A DNA stretch of 12,661 nucleotides, taken from NCBI GenBank assembly GCA_938046755.1, contig CALIXC010000273.1, positions 1 to 12,661 of the forward strand. The letters run 5' to 3'. Within the stretch, counting starts at the first letter, position 1; each line of letters starts with the position of its first letter. The translations under genes were made by a program, and so were the position numbers. Below the pieces are notes generated by a model, which saw nothing but the letters and a program-made list of their open reading frames with translations, had not been told where the DNA came from and ran no database searches. This document shows, piece by piece, positions 6,544 to 12,661 of this stretch. Source of the stretch: an uncultured Lautropia sp. (lineage in GTDB: Bacteria; Pseudomonadota; Gammaproteobacteria; Burkholderiales; Burkholderiaceae_E).

Positions 6544-7185
6544 TCAGTTGCCGTGGGCATGTCCGGCATGCCCCCCATGATCGTGGTGATGTTCATGGCC
6601 ACTCTTGTGCCTGGCTACGTCCTGAACCTGTACCTGCACGTCCTGGCTGCCGGCGTGACGGAAGTTCAGCGTCATGGTGAAGTGCTCACCGGCCTTCAGC
6701 GGGCGAGAGACCCCCAGCACCATCAGGTGGTAGCCCGATCTGGCCCCCTTGTTCATGTCCACACTGGCTCCGGCCGGAATGTCGATGGCGGACACCTGAC
6801 GCATGCGCATCATGTCGTTTTCCATCTTCATCTCGTGCAGCTCGGCAGTTCGAGCGATGTCAGTGCTGGCCGACAGCAGCTGGTCATCCTGCTGGCCGTG
6901 GTTCTGTACCTGGTCGATATAGACGGCCAGATTGGGAACGCCGGGCCGCGGCGCCGCAGTGTAGGCACCGCTGACGACAACGGGCGAAGCCTCGGTCTGG
7001 GCGCCATGGGCGTGTCCATGCCCCTGATGCGCCGTCGCATGCTCTGCACTCTCCTGGGCCGTCTGGGCGATGGCCATCGTCGGCTGTGCCACGGCCAGGC
7101 AAGCCAGCAAGCCCAGGACCAGCCAGGCCGGACGGGAGACATTCTGGATGCCACCCGCTGGAACGGGAAAAGCGCTCTTGCTCAT
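6544..7185 (-). CDS. Periplasmic copper chaperone, PCuAC (DUF461) family
   Basis: This 213-residue protein probably binds Cu(I) in the periplasm and helps metallate the CuA site of cytochrome oxidase, the known role of PCuAC. Residues 20-40 form a hydrophobic signal segment ending TMAIA-Q, with likely cleavage near 40. The copper-site residues are His117, Met128, His153 and Met155. His117 to Met128 has the family's 10-residue gap, but Met128 to His153 is 24 residues, not 21. Extra His-rich stretches follow the signal peptide (49-60) and end the protein (HEHHHDHGGHAGHAHG). The start at 7185 has GGAG 9 bases upstream; an extension to 7290 would spoil the signal peptide. No ScoI or oxidase gene is adjacent. 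Confidence 0.9.
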   Translation of the reverse strand: MSKSAFPVPAGGIQNVSRPAWLVLGLLACLAVAQPTMAIAQTAQESAEHATAHQGHGHAHGAQTEASPVVVSGAYTAAPRPGVPNLAVYIDQVQNHGQQDDQLLSASTDIARTAELHEMKMENDMMRMRQVSAIDIPAGASVDMNKGARSGYHLMVLGVSRPLKAGEHFTMTLNFRHAGSQDVQVQVQDVARHKSGHEHHHDHGGHAGHAHGN

Positions 7186-7513
7186 GCGATTGGACTCCAC
7201 GAAGGATATGAGGCGTAGGAACACTCGGAAGAAGTATCTTGGGTAATGGGCGAGATGCCGAGGAAAAATCCGACAGGTGGCATCTGGCACTCTTCACTTG
7301 ATACCAGGTGCCTGGCCATGGCATGCATGCCCAAAGGCCTTGGCATGTCGAAGGAAAACCCTCGCCTGTTCCGGCGTGCGGGCCCGCATCTGCCTGGACA
7401 GCCCCGGTATCGGGGTATCATCGACACGGACGCCCCTGACACTCCCACAGTGAAGGAAAGAGGCAGGATCCCGGCGACCCTGCATACAACCCGAGGAAGA
7501 AAACGTGAGGGTA
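7186..7513. other. Spacer between the copper-chaperone and nitroreductase genes
   Basis: No gene is supported in these 328 bases. A CCCCG-GTAT-CGGGG hairpin at 7402-7415 and a weaker GCAGG/CCTGC stem at 7463-7483 could end the nitroreductase transcript, but neither has a T-run. The promoter of the copper-chaperone gene should lie here; I see no clear hexamer pair. Confidence 0.45.
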
Positions 7514-8107
7514 TCAGCCCACCGGGCCGTGCCAGGCCCGTACGAAGCCGGAAGGATCAGGGCGCTCGTGGCCCTTGGCGTGCGTTTCGGCCGTACCCAC
7601 ATGCACGAAGCCCAGCAGATGCTCATCAGCGGCAAAGCCCAGGGCGTCACGCACTTTGGGATCGAAGGCGTTGGGGCCGCTGACCCAGATGGCACCGTAG
7701 CCCTGCAGGTACAGGCCGTTGAGCAGATTCATGACGGCAGCGCCTGCTGCCAGCCACTGCTCGATGACGGGCACCTTTTCGGAGCCCTCGATCAGGTGTA
7801 CGGCCGGCACGATGGTCATGGGCGCCGCCAGCTGCTTGCGGCGATAGCGTTCGGGATCGTCGTGGTCCCGCGCACGCGCTGCCTCGACCAGGACCTCGGC
7901 CAGTGCCGCCCGGGCTTCGCCCTGGACGGTGACGAAGCGCCACGGCTTCATGCCGCCATGATCCGGCGCGCGCATGGCCAGCTCGAAGGCCGTCTCCAGC
8001 TCGGAGGCCGAAGGTGCCGGCTCGTGCAGCGGCCAAGATGAAAAGCGCCCTTTCAGCGCCTCGATGACCACCTCGCCGACTTCGGCCAGGTCAATCGTCT
8101 CGCTCAT
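7514..8107 (-). CDS. Nitroreductase-family flavoprotein, YdjA-like
   Basis: This 197-residue protein belongs to the small nitroreductase fold that binds FMN and uses NAD(P)H. It most resembles the compact YdjA group. Seen: a basic residue at 21 in the RFSSWPL segment where the family contacts FMN phosphate, the group signature APDHGGMKPWRF (47-58), and AAGAAVMNLLNGLYLQGYGAIWVSG (121-144, in two helices). The length is close to E. coli YdjA (183). The natural substrate is unknown for the group. The start MSETID at 8107 lies 4 bases after the fur stop, so the two genes are almost certainly co-transcribed and this gene may share Fur control. An extension to 8197 would run inside fur and is rejected. 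Confidence 0.92.
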   Translation of the reverse strand: MSETIDLAEVGEVVIEALKGRFSSWPLHEPAPSASELETAFELAMRAPDHGGMKPWRFVTVQGEARAALAEVLVEAARARDHDDPERYRRKQLAAPMTIVPAVHLIEGSEKVPVIEQWLAAGAAVMNLLNGLYLQGYGAIWVSGPNAFDPKVRDALGFAADEHLLGFVHVGTAETHAKGHERPDPSGFVRAWHGPVG

Positions 8108-8111
8108 CGGT

Positions 8112-8555
8112 TCAGTTCCGGCCACGCGGCGCGTTTGCGCTCTTCTGGCAGGCCGGGCAGACGCCATACAGCGCCAGTCGACGCTCGGACAGATCATAGC
8201 CGTGCGCCTCGGCCACTTCGTACTGCACTTTCTCGATAACAGGGCTGGTGAATTCGTCCACCCGGCCGCAGCTCACACAGATGAGGTGATCATGGTGATC
8301 CCCCTCGTTCATTTCAAAGACGGCCTTTCCGCCATCGAAGACATTGCGGCTGAGCAGGCCGGCAGCTTCCAGCTGCGACAGCACCCGATAGACGGTCGCC
8401 AGGCCCACGTCATGACCTTGCTCCAGCAGCCGCCGAAACACGTCCTCGGCCGAAAGGTGGCGCTCTTCGCTGCCACGGATGATTTCAAGTACCTTGATTC
8501 TGGGCAGCGTGGCCTTCAGACCGACACTGCGCAATTCCTGATCCTGGGTGCTCAT
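8112..8555 (-). CDS. fur: Ferric uptake regulator Fur
   Basis: This 147-residue iron-responsive repressor has a winged-helix DNA-binding half with the helix GLATVYRVLSQLEAAGL (51-67) and a metal-binding half with HHDHLICVSCG (87-97). In register with E. coli Fur, the regulatory-site ligands His33, Glu81, His88 and His90 are present, as are His87, Asp89 and Glu108. The residue at 125, a histidine in E. coli, is Arg here. Cys93, Cys96, Cys133 and Cys136 form a CxxC pair set suited to a structural zinc. The start MSTQDQEL at 8555 has AGGAAGG just upstream. The gene sits between a DUF2325 gene and a nitroreductase, not next to bamE as in many betaproteobacteria. PerR or Zur identity is less likely given the HHDHLIC sequence. 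Confidence 0.94.
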   Translation of the reverse strand: MSTQDQELRSVGLKATLPRIKVLEIIRGSEERHLSAEDVFRRLLEQGHDVGLATVYRVLSQLEAAGLLSRNVFDGGKAVFEMNEGDHHDHLICVSCGRVDEFTSPVIEKVQYEVAEAHGYDLSERRLALYGVCPACQKSANAPRGRN

Positions 8556-8596
8556 TGACCTTCCTGAGAAAGAAACGGTTTCGCGGCGCTGGGCAA

Positions 8597-8624
8597 CCGG
8601 GCGATACATCCCGGGCGATCGCCC
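8597..8624. repeat. Direct repeat plus 12-bp palindrome upstream of fur
   Basis: CCGGGCGAT occurs at 8597-8605 and again at 8611-8619. The second copy opens into the perfect palindrome GGGCGATCGCCC (8613-8624). It lies about 40-70 bases before the fur start, where an operator or leader hairpin could act. It does not resemble a Fur box, which is AT-rich. Confidence 0.4.
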
Positions 8625-8665
8625 TCGATCCCAGCATTATGAACCATTTAGGCCGCCGTGATTCG

Positions 8666-9439
8666 TCATGTGATACCGCTTTCCTGTTGATGAACCATCG
8701 TCCGGGCTTCGCTGTCCGTACCTTGCCGGGGAGCGGATGCCCCTGCACCCCGCACGGGAGTGCCAGGCACGCCTTTGCTGCTCACGTCTGGCGCTCCGGG
8801 GCCACCATCGGCCGGGAAAACGCCGGCCGGTGCCTCATCATCACGCTGGTGAATGCGGATGATGCGCAAGGCATCAGGCTGCGCCACCAGCACACAGGGT
8901 TTGTTGTGCCGACGGCAATGATCCTGCACCCGCCAGTACGCCTGGTGGCTGAGACAGCCGGTCTGGCATATCACCAGATCGGCCTCGACCAGCCGTTCTT
9001 CAAGGTCTGGAGGATCCTCGACATCATCGGTGGCATCCGGCCCACCGGCACGATCGTCGTCTGTCGGATGCAACGGCTGCCCCGACGGCCGCGTTGACGT
9101 GCCGGTTTCCGAAACACCCCCCTGCGCTGCCGCAGGCCACGCCCCAGCCGGCGGTGTGGCCGAAGCGCCGCGAAGCAGCGTCTGCAGGCGCTGCGCCAAG
9201 GATTCGATCCGCGCGCTCAGCGTGGCCCTGCCCGCCTGCGTTGCCTGGGCGGACGCCAACATGCGTCGCTGCTCGTCACCGGCCATAGCCATGGAGGGCT
9301 CACATACGGCCAGCTGGGCACGCAATTGCAACACTTCAGCCTCCAGGAGCTGATTGCGGGCATGAAGCCGCTGCACCGTGGCCGTGCAGCGCCGCTGGGC
9401 TGCCCCATACGCCTGTCTCAGTGCCTTCAGCTCGGCCAT
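8666..9439 (-). CDS. DUF2325-type protein with coiled-coil N-terminus and apparent half domain
   Basis: Function is unknown. Residues 1-90 (start MAELKALRQ) form a likely coiled coil, as in many proteins with this domain. Residues 95-145 are Gly/Pro/Asp-rich. Residues 147-195 match the second half of DUF2325 (PF10087): EADLVICQTGCLSHQAYWRV followed by HCRRHNKPCVLV. The first half, normally with a VGGR-like strand and a His-Gly-Gly segment, is not visible. The last 60 residues are low-complexity. The start at 9439 follows GGAAGG closely; in-frame ATGs at 9553 and 9586 would add about 38-49 residues. It lies 110 bases upstream of fur on the same strand and may share transcription. Codon use is native-looking. 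Confidence 0.75.
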   Translation of the reverse strand: MAELKALRQAYGAAQRRCTATVQRLHARNQLLEAEVLQLRAQLAVCEPSMAMAGDEQRRMLASAQATQAGRATLSARIESLAQRLQTLLRGASATPPAGAWPAAAQGGVSETGTSTRPSGQPLHPTDDDRAGGPDATDDVEDPPDLEERLVEADLVICQTGCLSHQAYWRVQDHCRRHNKPCVLVAQPDALRIIRIHQRDDEAPAGVFPADGGPGAPDVSSKGVPGTPVRGAGASAPRQGTDSEARTMVHQQESGIT

Positions 9440-9870
9440 CACGCCTTCCAGGCTGCGTTCGGACGGTTTCACGGTTCGGACTCCAACGGTTTGGGCGGAG
9501 GGATGGACGGGATGCCAGAACGGCAGGCAACCCAGCCGACAGGAGGTGGGCATAGTGCCTGCATGCGGTAGCGACCATGACCCCAATGGCTGATTTTACT
9601 TCTCATTCATCCAACCTGCCTGACTGCCCCCTCACCACTGACGGGATCGGCGTAGGGGCAACATCCGTGTCGGATCAGAACGACACTGCGTGCAACGACA
9701 CCATGTGGCCGCCACAACCTCGGAAGCGAGTCATACGGCCCGACCACCAACAGGCTCTGCGCATGGGCATGAAACAGCCCGAAAAGGCTGCCAGAAGCCA
9801 CACTGTTCCGAGGATCGTGAACATCGGGCCACCGGGACAATCCCCTGCCATGCCCGCTGGAGGACCCCGC
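9440..9870. other. Spacer between the divergent DUF2325 and glycosyltransferase genes
   Basis: These 431 bases should carry both promoters. A frame open on the plus strand from 9577 is continuous with the glycosyltransferase but encodes a sequence without hydrophobic pattern or signal peptide. The strong ribosome site at 9859-9864 argues that translation begins later. The left edge may belong to the DUF2325 gene if it starts at 9553 or 9586. I see no clear promoter or other element. Confidence 0.5.
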
Positions 9871-10980
9871 ATGAAAACGATTGCCCTGACCATGATCGTC
9901 AAGAACGAGGCACGCAGCCTCGCGCGCTGTCTGGACAGTGTCGCCCCCTGGGTGGACAAGATGATCGTGCTGGACACGGGGTCGAGCGACGACACCATCG
10001 CCATTGCCCGCGCCCATGGCGCCGAGGTGTACGAGCGGCGCTGGACCAATGACTTCGCCGCCGCCCGCAACGCGGCGCTGGCGCGCTCTGACGCCGACTG
10101 GAACCTGGTTCTGGATGCGGACGAATGGCTAACTTCCGGCGGCGAATACTTGCAGGCACTGCGTCACGATTCACGCCGTGCCATCCACAACATCCGCATC
10201 GACAGCGACCTGGGCAGCGGCAGCAACACCCTGATCTCCAGCCACCGCATCCCGCGCATCCTACCGCGGGGTGTGCGCTACAAGGGGCGGATCCACGAAC
10301 AGCCGGCCCACAGCCTGCCGATCATCGAGGCCTCAGTGACGGTGCGGCATGACGGCTACATGCAGGAGCAGCTCGACACCAAGAAGGGCCGCAACCTGGC
10401 GCTGCTGGAGAAATCGCTGGCCGAGACACCCGACGACCCTTATGTCCACTTCCAGCTGGGCAAGCAGTACGACATCCAGATGCAGTACGCCGAGGCGCTA
10501 CCCTGCTACCAACGCGCTCGGGAACTGGTACGAAACCGCCCCACCTGGTACCACGACCTAGTGGTACGAACGATCGAATGCCTGCGCCACGAGGGCCGGC
10601 TGGAAGAGGCCATGATGTTCGCCTCGGACGAGATGCCCTACTGGGAGCGGTCGGCCGACTTCTATTTCGTGGTGGGCTGCCTGCTGCTGGACCAGATGCA
10701 GAAGCGCCCCGAACAGGGAGAATCGCTGCTGCCGATGATTGAGGAGAGCTGGCTGAAGGCGCTGGCCATCGGCGAGCGGCCGGAGCTGGCCGGCAACGTC
10801 AGCGGTCGGGGCAGCTTCATGGCGGCCGGCCAGCTGTGGGCACTGTTCGATGCGCGCAAGGAAGTCGATAAGGCCGCACGCTACAAGAACATGCAGAAGA
10901 AGTTCTACGCCCAGTACAAGGAAGCGGCGGATGCCGGCCTGGTGTCGGCTGCCGCCCTGCCCGAGCAGCAGCCGGCCTGA
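9871..10980 (+). CDS. Family 2 glycosyltransferase with TPR-like C-terminal region
   Basis: This 369-residue protein has a GT-A glycosyltransferase domain (about 1-175): ALTMIVKNEARSLARCLDSV (5-24), DTGSSDDT (35-42), the nucleotide-sugar metal motif DAD at 82-84 in NLVLDADEW, and YKGRIHEQP (137-145). Residues about 185-340 are helical repeats of TPR type (PYVHFQLGKQYDIQMQYAEAL). This layout is common in bacterial GT2 proteins that modify surface glycans or proteins; donor and acceptor are unknown. No membrane segment is seen. The ATG at 9871 has GGAGGA 6 bases upstream. No polysaccharide cluster surrounds it. Its last 17 bases, including the stop, plus two more, are repeated exactly at 11697-11715. 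Confidence 0.93.
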   Translation: MKTIALTMIVKNEARSLARCLDSVAPWVDKMIVLDTGSSDDTIAIARAHGAEVYERRWTNDFAAARNAALARSDADWNLVLDADEWLTSGGEYLQALRHDSRRAIHNIRIDSDLGSGSNTLISSHRIPRILPRGVRYKGRIHEQPAHSLPIIEASVTVRHDGYMQEQLDTKKGRNLALLEKSLAETPDDPYVHFQLGKQYDIQMQYAEALPCYQRARELVRNRPTWYHDLVVRTIECLRHEGRLEEAMMFASDEMPYWERSADFYFVVGCLLLDQMQKRPEQGESLLPMIEESWLKALAIGERPELAGNVSGRGSFMAAGQLWALFDARKEVDKAARYKNMQKKFYAQYKEAADAGLVSAAALPEQQPA

Positions 10981-11156
10981 CCCTGCAGGCACCGGGCGTC
11001 ACTGTCCGGCTGCGCCTTGTCAGCCGTGGTCACGCCCTCTCTCCTGCAGCGCGTGTGATGCACCTGTGGGTTGCAGCCTGCGGTTCTGCCACTCAGTCAG
11101 GAGCGATCATGTCCAGCTCGACGAGGGCGCGGCAGACCCTGTCCTCGTCCTGTCGC
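10964..11156. repeat. Direct repeat copy 1: glycosyltransferase end plus HAD-end remnant
   Basis: This copy starts with a 19-base exact match to 11697-11715 spanning the glycosyltransferase stop. A middle part shows loose, transition-rich similarity. It ends with 65 bases (11092-11156) matching 11811-11875 at 58 positions. Its partner is 14 bases shorter overall. The two copies are in the same orientation and bracket the HIT gene. Confidence 0.75.
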
Positions 11157-11158
11157 AG
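11093..11158 (-). pseudogene. Remnant of the C-terminus of a HAD phosphatase
   Basis: On the minus strand this reads RQDEDRVCRALVELDMIAPD then a stop. It is in the same frame as the end of the intact HAD gene (RQDEDGVYRALVELGMIDPD). Upstream of this point the similarity to HAD stops and the sequence leads into the HIT gene's 3' end. It is a broken duplicate, not a functional gene. Several of the substitutions change amino acids (Gly to Arg, Tyr to Cys, Gly to Asp, Asp to Ala), as expected without selection. Confidence 0.8.
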
Positions 11159-11186
11159 CTTGCGGGCACCTGCGCGACGGGGCTTG

Positions 11187-11669
11187 TCATTCGCCCCGAA
11201 TCCTGCGCGCCATGGCACCCAGCGCATCATCATCGGCGCGCATGGCATCATGGGAAGACAGATAACCTTCGTAACGCTCGAAAAATCTGTTCATCCCTTT
11301 CGACTCGATGCGTCTGAAAGAAGACCCGGCCCCCGTACCATGCATGGGGAAGAGCTTGGCATGCAGATGATCCACGCCATACCCTTCAAAAATCACACCT
11401 GTCCGTCCAACGCCTTCGAGACGCTGATCAAGCATTCCGGCCACTTTCCTTGCGGCCTTCATCAGTGAACAGACAGTCTCATCATCGTTATCGAATATAT
11501 AGCTTGGACGATGAGCCTTGGGAATGACAACGGTCACCCCTGGTGTATTCGGATAAATCGACAGAAAGGCAAGATGATTTTCATCCTCCCATATTCGATG
11601 ACAGGGCGACTCGTTCGCAACAATCTTGCAAAAGATGCAGTCCCGATCAAATGGTTTATTTTTAACCAC
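11187..11669 (-). CDS. HIT-family nucleotide hydrolase-like protein, probably acquired
   Basis: This 160-residue histidine-triad protein resembles enzymes that hydrolyse dinucleoside polyphosphates or nucleoside phosphoramidates. Seen: CIFC (11-14), a likely zinc pair; PNTPGVTVVIPKAH (40-53), the conserved strand; and the active-site segment GVDHLHAKLFPMHG (98-111). The middle histidine, the nucleophile in known HIT enzymes, is His103. The third triad position is Lys105 rather than His, as in some HIT subgroups. The start is GTG at 11669, with GGAGG 7 bases upstream. GC content is low: 42% at 11461-11520 and 48% at 11581-11640, with AAA/AAT/TTT codons unlike the neighbours. It sits between two direct repeats, which supports acquisition. 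Its promoter is not obvious. Confidence 0.9.
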   Translation of the reverse strand: MVKNKPFDRDCIFCKIVANESPCHRIWEDENHLAFLSIYPNTPGVTVVIPKAHRPSYIFDNDDETVCSLMKAARKVAGMLDQRLEGVGRTGVIFEGYGVDHLHAKLFPMHGTGAGSSFRRIESKGMNRFFERYEGYLSSHDAMRADDDALGAMARRIRGE

Positions 11670-11696
11670 GAGGTAGCCTCCAGTATGCCAATACCC

Positions 11697-11875
11697 AGCA
11701 GCAGCCGGCCTGACCACGCGACCAAGGGGCATCGTTACCGGGATGCACGTTGCAGACGGAAGTGCCGCCCCTGATCCTCACGGCGCTTGCTGCGCTCTTG
11801 CGGCCTACAGCTCAGTCGGGGTCGATCATGCCCAGCTCGACGAGGGCGCGGTAGACCCCGTCCTCGTCCTGCCGC
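11697..11875. repeat. Direct repeat copy 2: glycosyltransferase-end remnant plus true HAD end
   Basis: This copy begins with the 19 bases of the glycosyltransferase stop region (here without the gene) and ends inside the 3' end of the intact HAD gene. It pairs with 10964-11156. The first base lies 28 bases upstream of the HIT start codon, so any HIT promoter probably lies within this copy. Confidence 0.75.
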
Positions 11876-12627
11876 GGCGCCAGATGGTCGGCGTACTTCT
11901 TCACCTCCGGGTGGCCATTGGCCATGGCCACCCCGAAACCCGCTTCCGAGAGCATCTCGATGTCGTTGAGCGAGTCTCCGAAGGCCATCACGTTGTCCAG
12001 CGTCAGCCCCAGCGTACCGATCATGTCGCGGATGCCGCGCATCTTGGACCCTTCGGTGGCCAGCAGGTCCGACGCATCCTCGTGCCAGCGCACCGTGCGG
12101 AACCGCCCATGGTCCAAGATGCCCGAGGCCTCAATGCCCGCCAGCTGGCTTTCCCGGAAGCCGACGATCAGCTGGTAGACCGGGCTGCCAGGCGCATGGG
12201 GTTGGTCCATGGCATGGTCGCGCATGATCGGGACCAGCGCCGCCTGGAAGGCCGGCGTCATTGAGATCACCGACATGTGGGTGCGCTCGGCATAGCACAC
12301 CCCCATACCCTGCCCCACGAGATAGCCGGTGATGCGCTCCAGGTCGGCCTGTGCGAACGGGTAGTCGGTGACAACCTCCTGCCCGTGCAGGTTGAGCTGG
12401 CCGTTGATGGTGACGAAGTGCTCGACGCCCGTCCGTGCAATAACTGCCTCCAGCGGCGCAGGAAAGACGTAGCGCGCCCGCCCGGTGGCGATAGCCGGAA
12501 TCACTCCACGCCACTTCAGCCCCAGGAATGCCCTCTCGATGCCGGGCGACAGCAGGCCCGTATGCTTGCTGTAGAGCGTGTCGTCGATGTCGAAGAAGAT
12601 GATTTTGGGCTGGGATGCGGGTTTCAT
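11812..12627 (-). CDS. Cof-type HAD-IIB phosphatase
   Basis: This 271-residue cytoplasmic phosphatase belongs to the haloacid dehalogenase superfamily, type IIB cap (Cof/YidA/YbhA group), which acts on sugar phosphates and cofactors such as pyridoxal phosphate. Seen: motif I FFDIDDTL with nucleophile Asp13 and acid Asp15; motif II ATGR with Thr48; TINGQL (73-78), typical of the group; motif III Lys195; and motif IV GDSLND with Asp218 and Asp222. The cap lies between about 85 and 185. The length is normal and all catalytic residues are present. The exact substrate cannot be predicted. The ATG at 12627 has no good ribosome site. Its 3' end is duplicated near the glycosyltransferase. Confidence 0.94.
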   Translation of the reverse strand: MKPASQPKIIFFDIDDTLYSKHTGLLSPGIERAFLGLKWRGVIPAIATGRARYVFPAPLEAVIARTGVEHFVTINGQLNLHGQEVVTDYPFAQADLERITGYLVGQGMGVCYAERTHMSVISMTPAFQAALVPIMRDHAMDQPHAPGSPVYQLIVGFRESQLAGIEASGILDHGRFRTVRWHEDASDLLATEGSKMRGIRDMIGTLGLTLDNVMAFGDSLNDIEMLSEAGFGVAMANGHPEVKKYADHLAPRQDEDGVYRALVELGMIDPD

Positions 12628-12637
12628 GTGTTTTGGT

Positions 12638-12643
12638 TTTATA
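12638..12643 (-). promoter_or_regulatory. Possible -10 box of the HAD gene
   Basis: TATAAA on the minus strand, 10 bases before the ATG. Transcription would start only a few bases upstream of the codon, giving a very short leader. The -35 box would fall at or past the window edge and cannot be checked. Confidence 0.3.
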
Positions 12644-12661
12644 GTGGGTTAAATTTAAATC

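Noticed and set aside
7182..7448. 88-codon minus-strand frame upstream of the copper-chaperone gene
   Set aside because: It overlaps the PCuAC start in another frame, has no clear ribosome site, and encodes a sequence without features.
9004..9019. GGAGGATCCTC inside the DUF2325 gene as another MITE end
   Set aside because: Only the GAGGATCC core matches; the rest of the 19-base end differs and the site lies in normal coding sequence.
9577..9870. 98-residue N-terminal extension of the glycosyltransferase
   Set aside because: It has no signal or domain pattern, and a strong GGAGGA site with correct spacing marks the start at 9871, where the GT2 fold begins.

Overview
The window is GC-rich chromosomal DNA, most likely from a betaproteobacterium of the order Burkholderiales. 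ArgF, ClpS/ClpA, the CspA-type protein, Fur and a DUF2325 protein all read like that group. The genus cannot be fixed from the sequence alone. Most genes are housekeeping genes. The unusual content lies in the spacers, in one low-GC gene, and in two repeat structures.

Left part (1-5084): argF (ornithine carbamoyltransferase, +) converges on an unrecognised 250-residue protein (-). A gene-free spacer follows (1950-2463), holding a strong inverted repeat and a probable terminator for clpA. Then comes the clpS-clpA operon (-), joined by a 4-base ATGA overlap, which encodes the N-degron adaptor and the unfoldase of the ClpAP protease. The clpS promoter sits so close to the ATG that the mRNA is probably leaderless.

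Middle (5085-7185): just upstream of the clpS promoter lies a 160-bp near-palindromic MITE-like element. It has matched ends, a perfect 37-bp central palindrome and flanking CTAA duplications. A long gene-free and partly AT-rich spacer leads to a CspA-type cold-shock gene (+) with its own candidate promoter and a very clear terminator. Next is a periplasmic copper chaperone of the PCuAC family (-) with histidine-rich stretches at both ends. A lone, degenerate copy of the MITE end abuts its stop codon.

Right part (7514-12627): a minus-strand group reads DUF2325 protein, fur, nitroreductase. The last two are 4 bases apart and probably co-transcribed. A family-2 glycosyltransferase with a TPR-like tail (+) follows. 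A low-GC HIT-family gene (-) and a Cof-type HAD phosphatase (-) complete the window. The HIT gene lies between two diverged direct copies of the junction between the glycosyltransferase 3' end and the HAD 3' end. The copy next to the glycosyltransferase carries a broken HAD C-terminus. This suggests that the HIT gene was inserted between two convergent genes with duplication of the junction.

No complete new defence or biosynthetic system is visible. There is no tRNA, rRNA, CRISPR array or full transposase gene.
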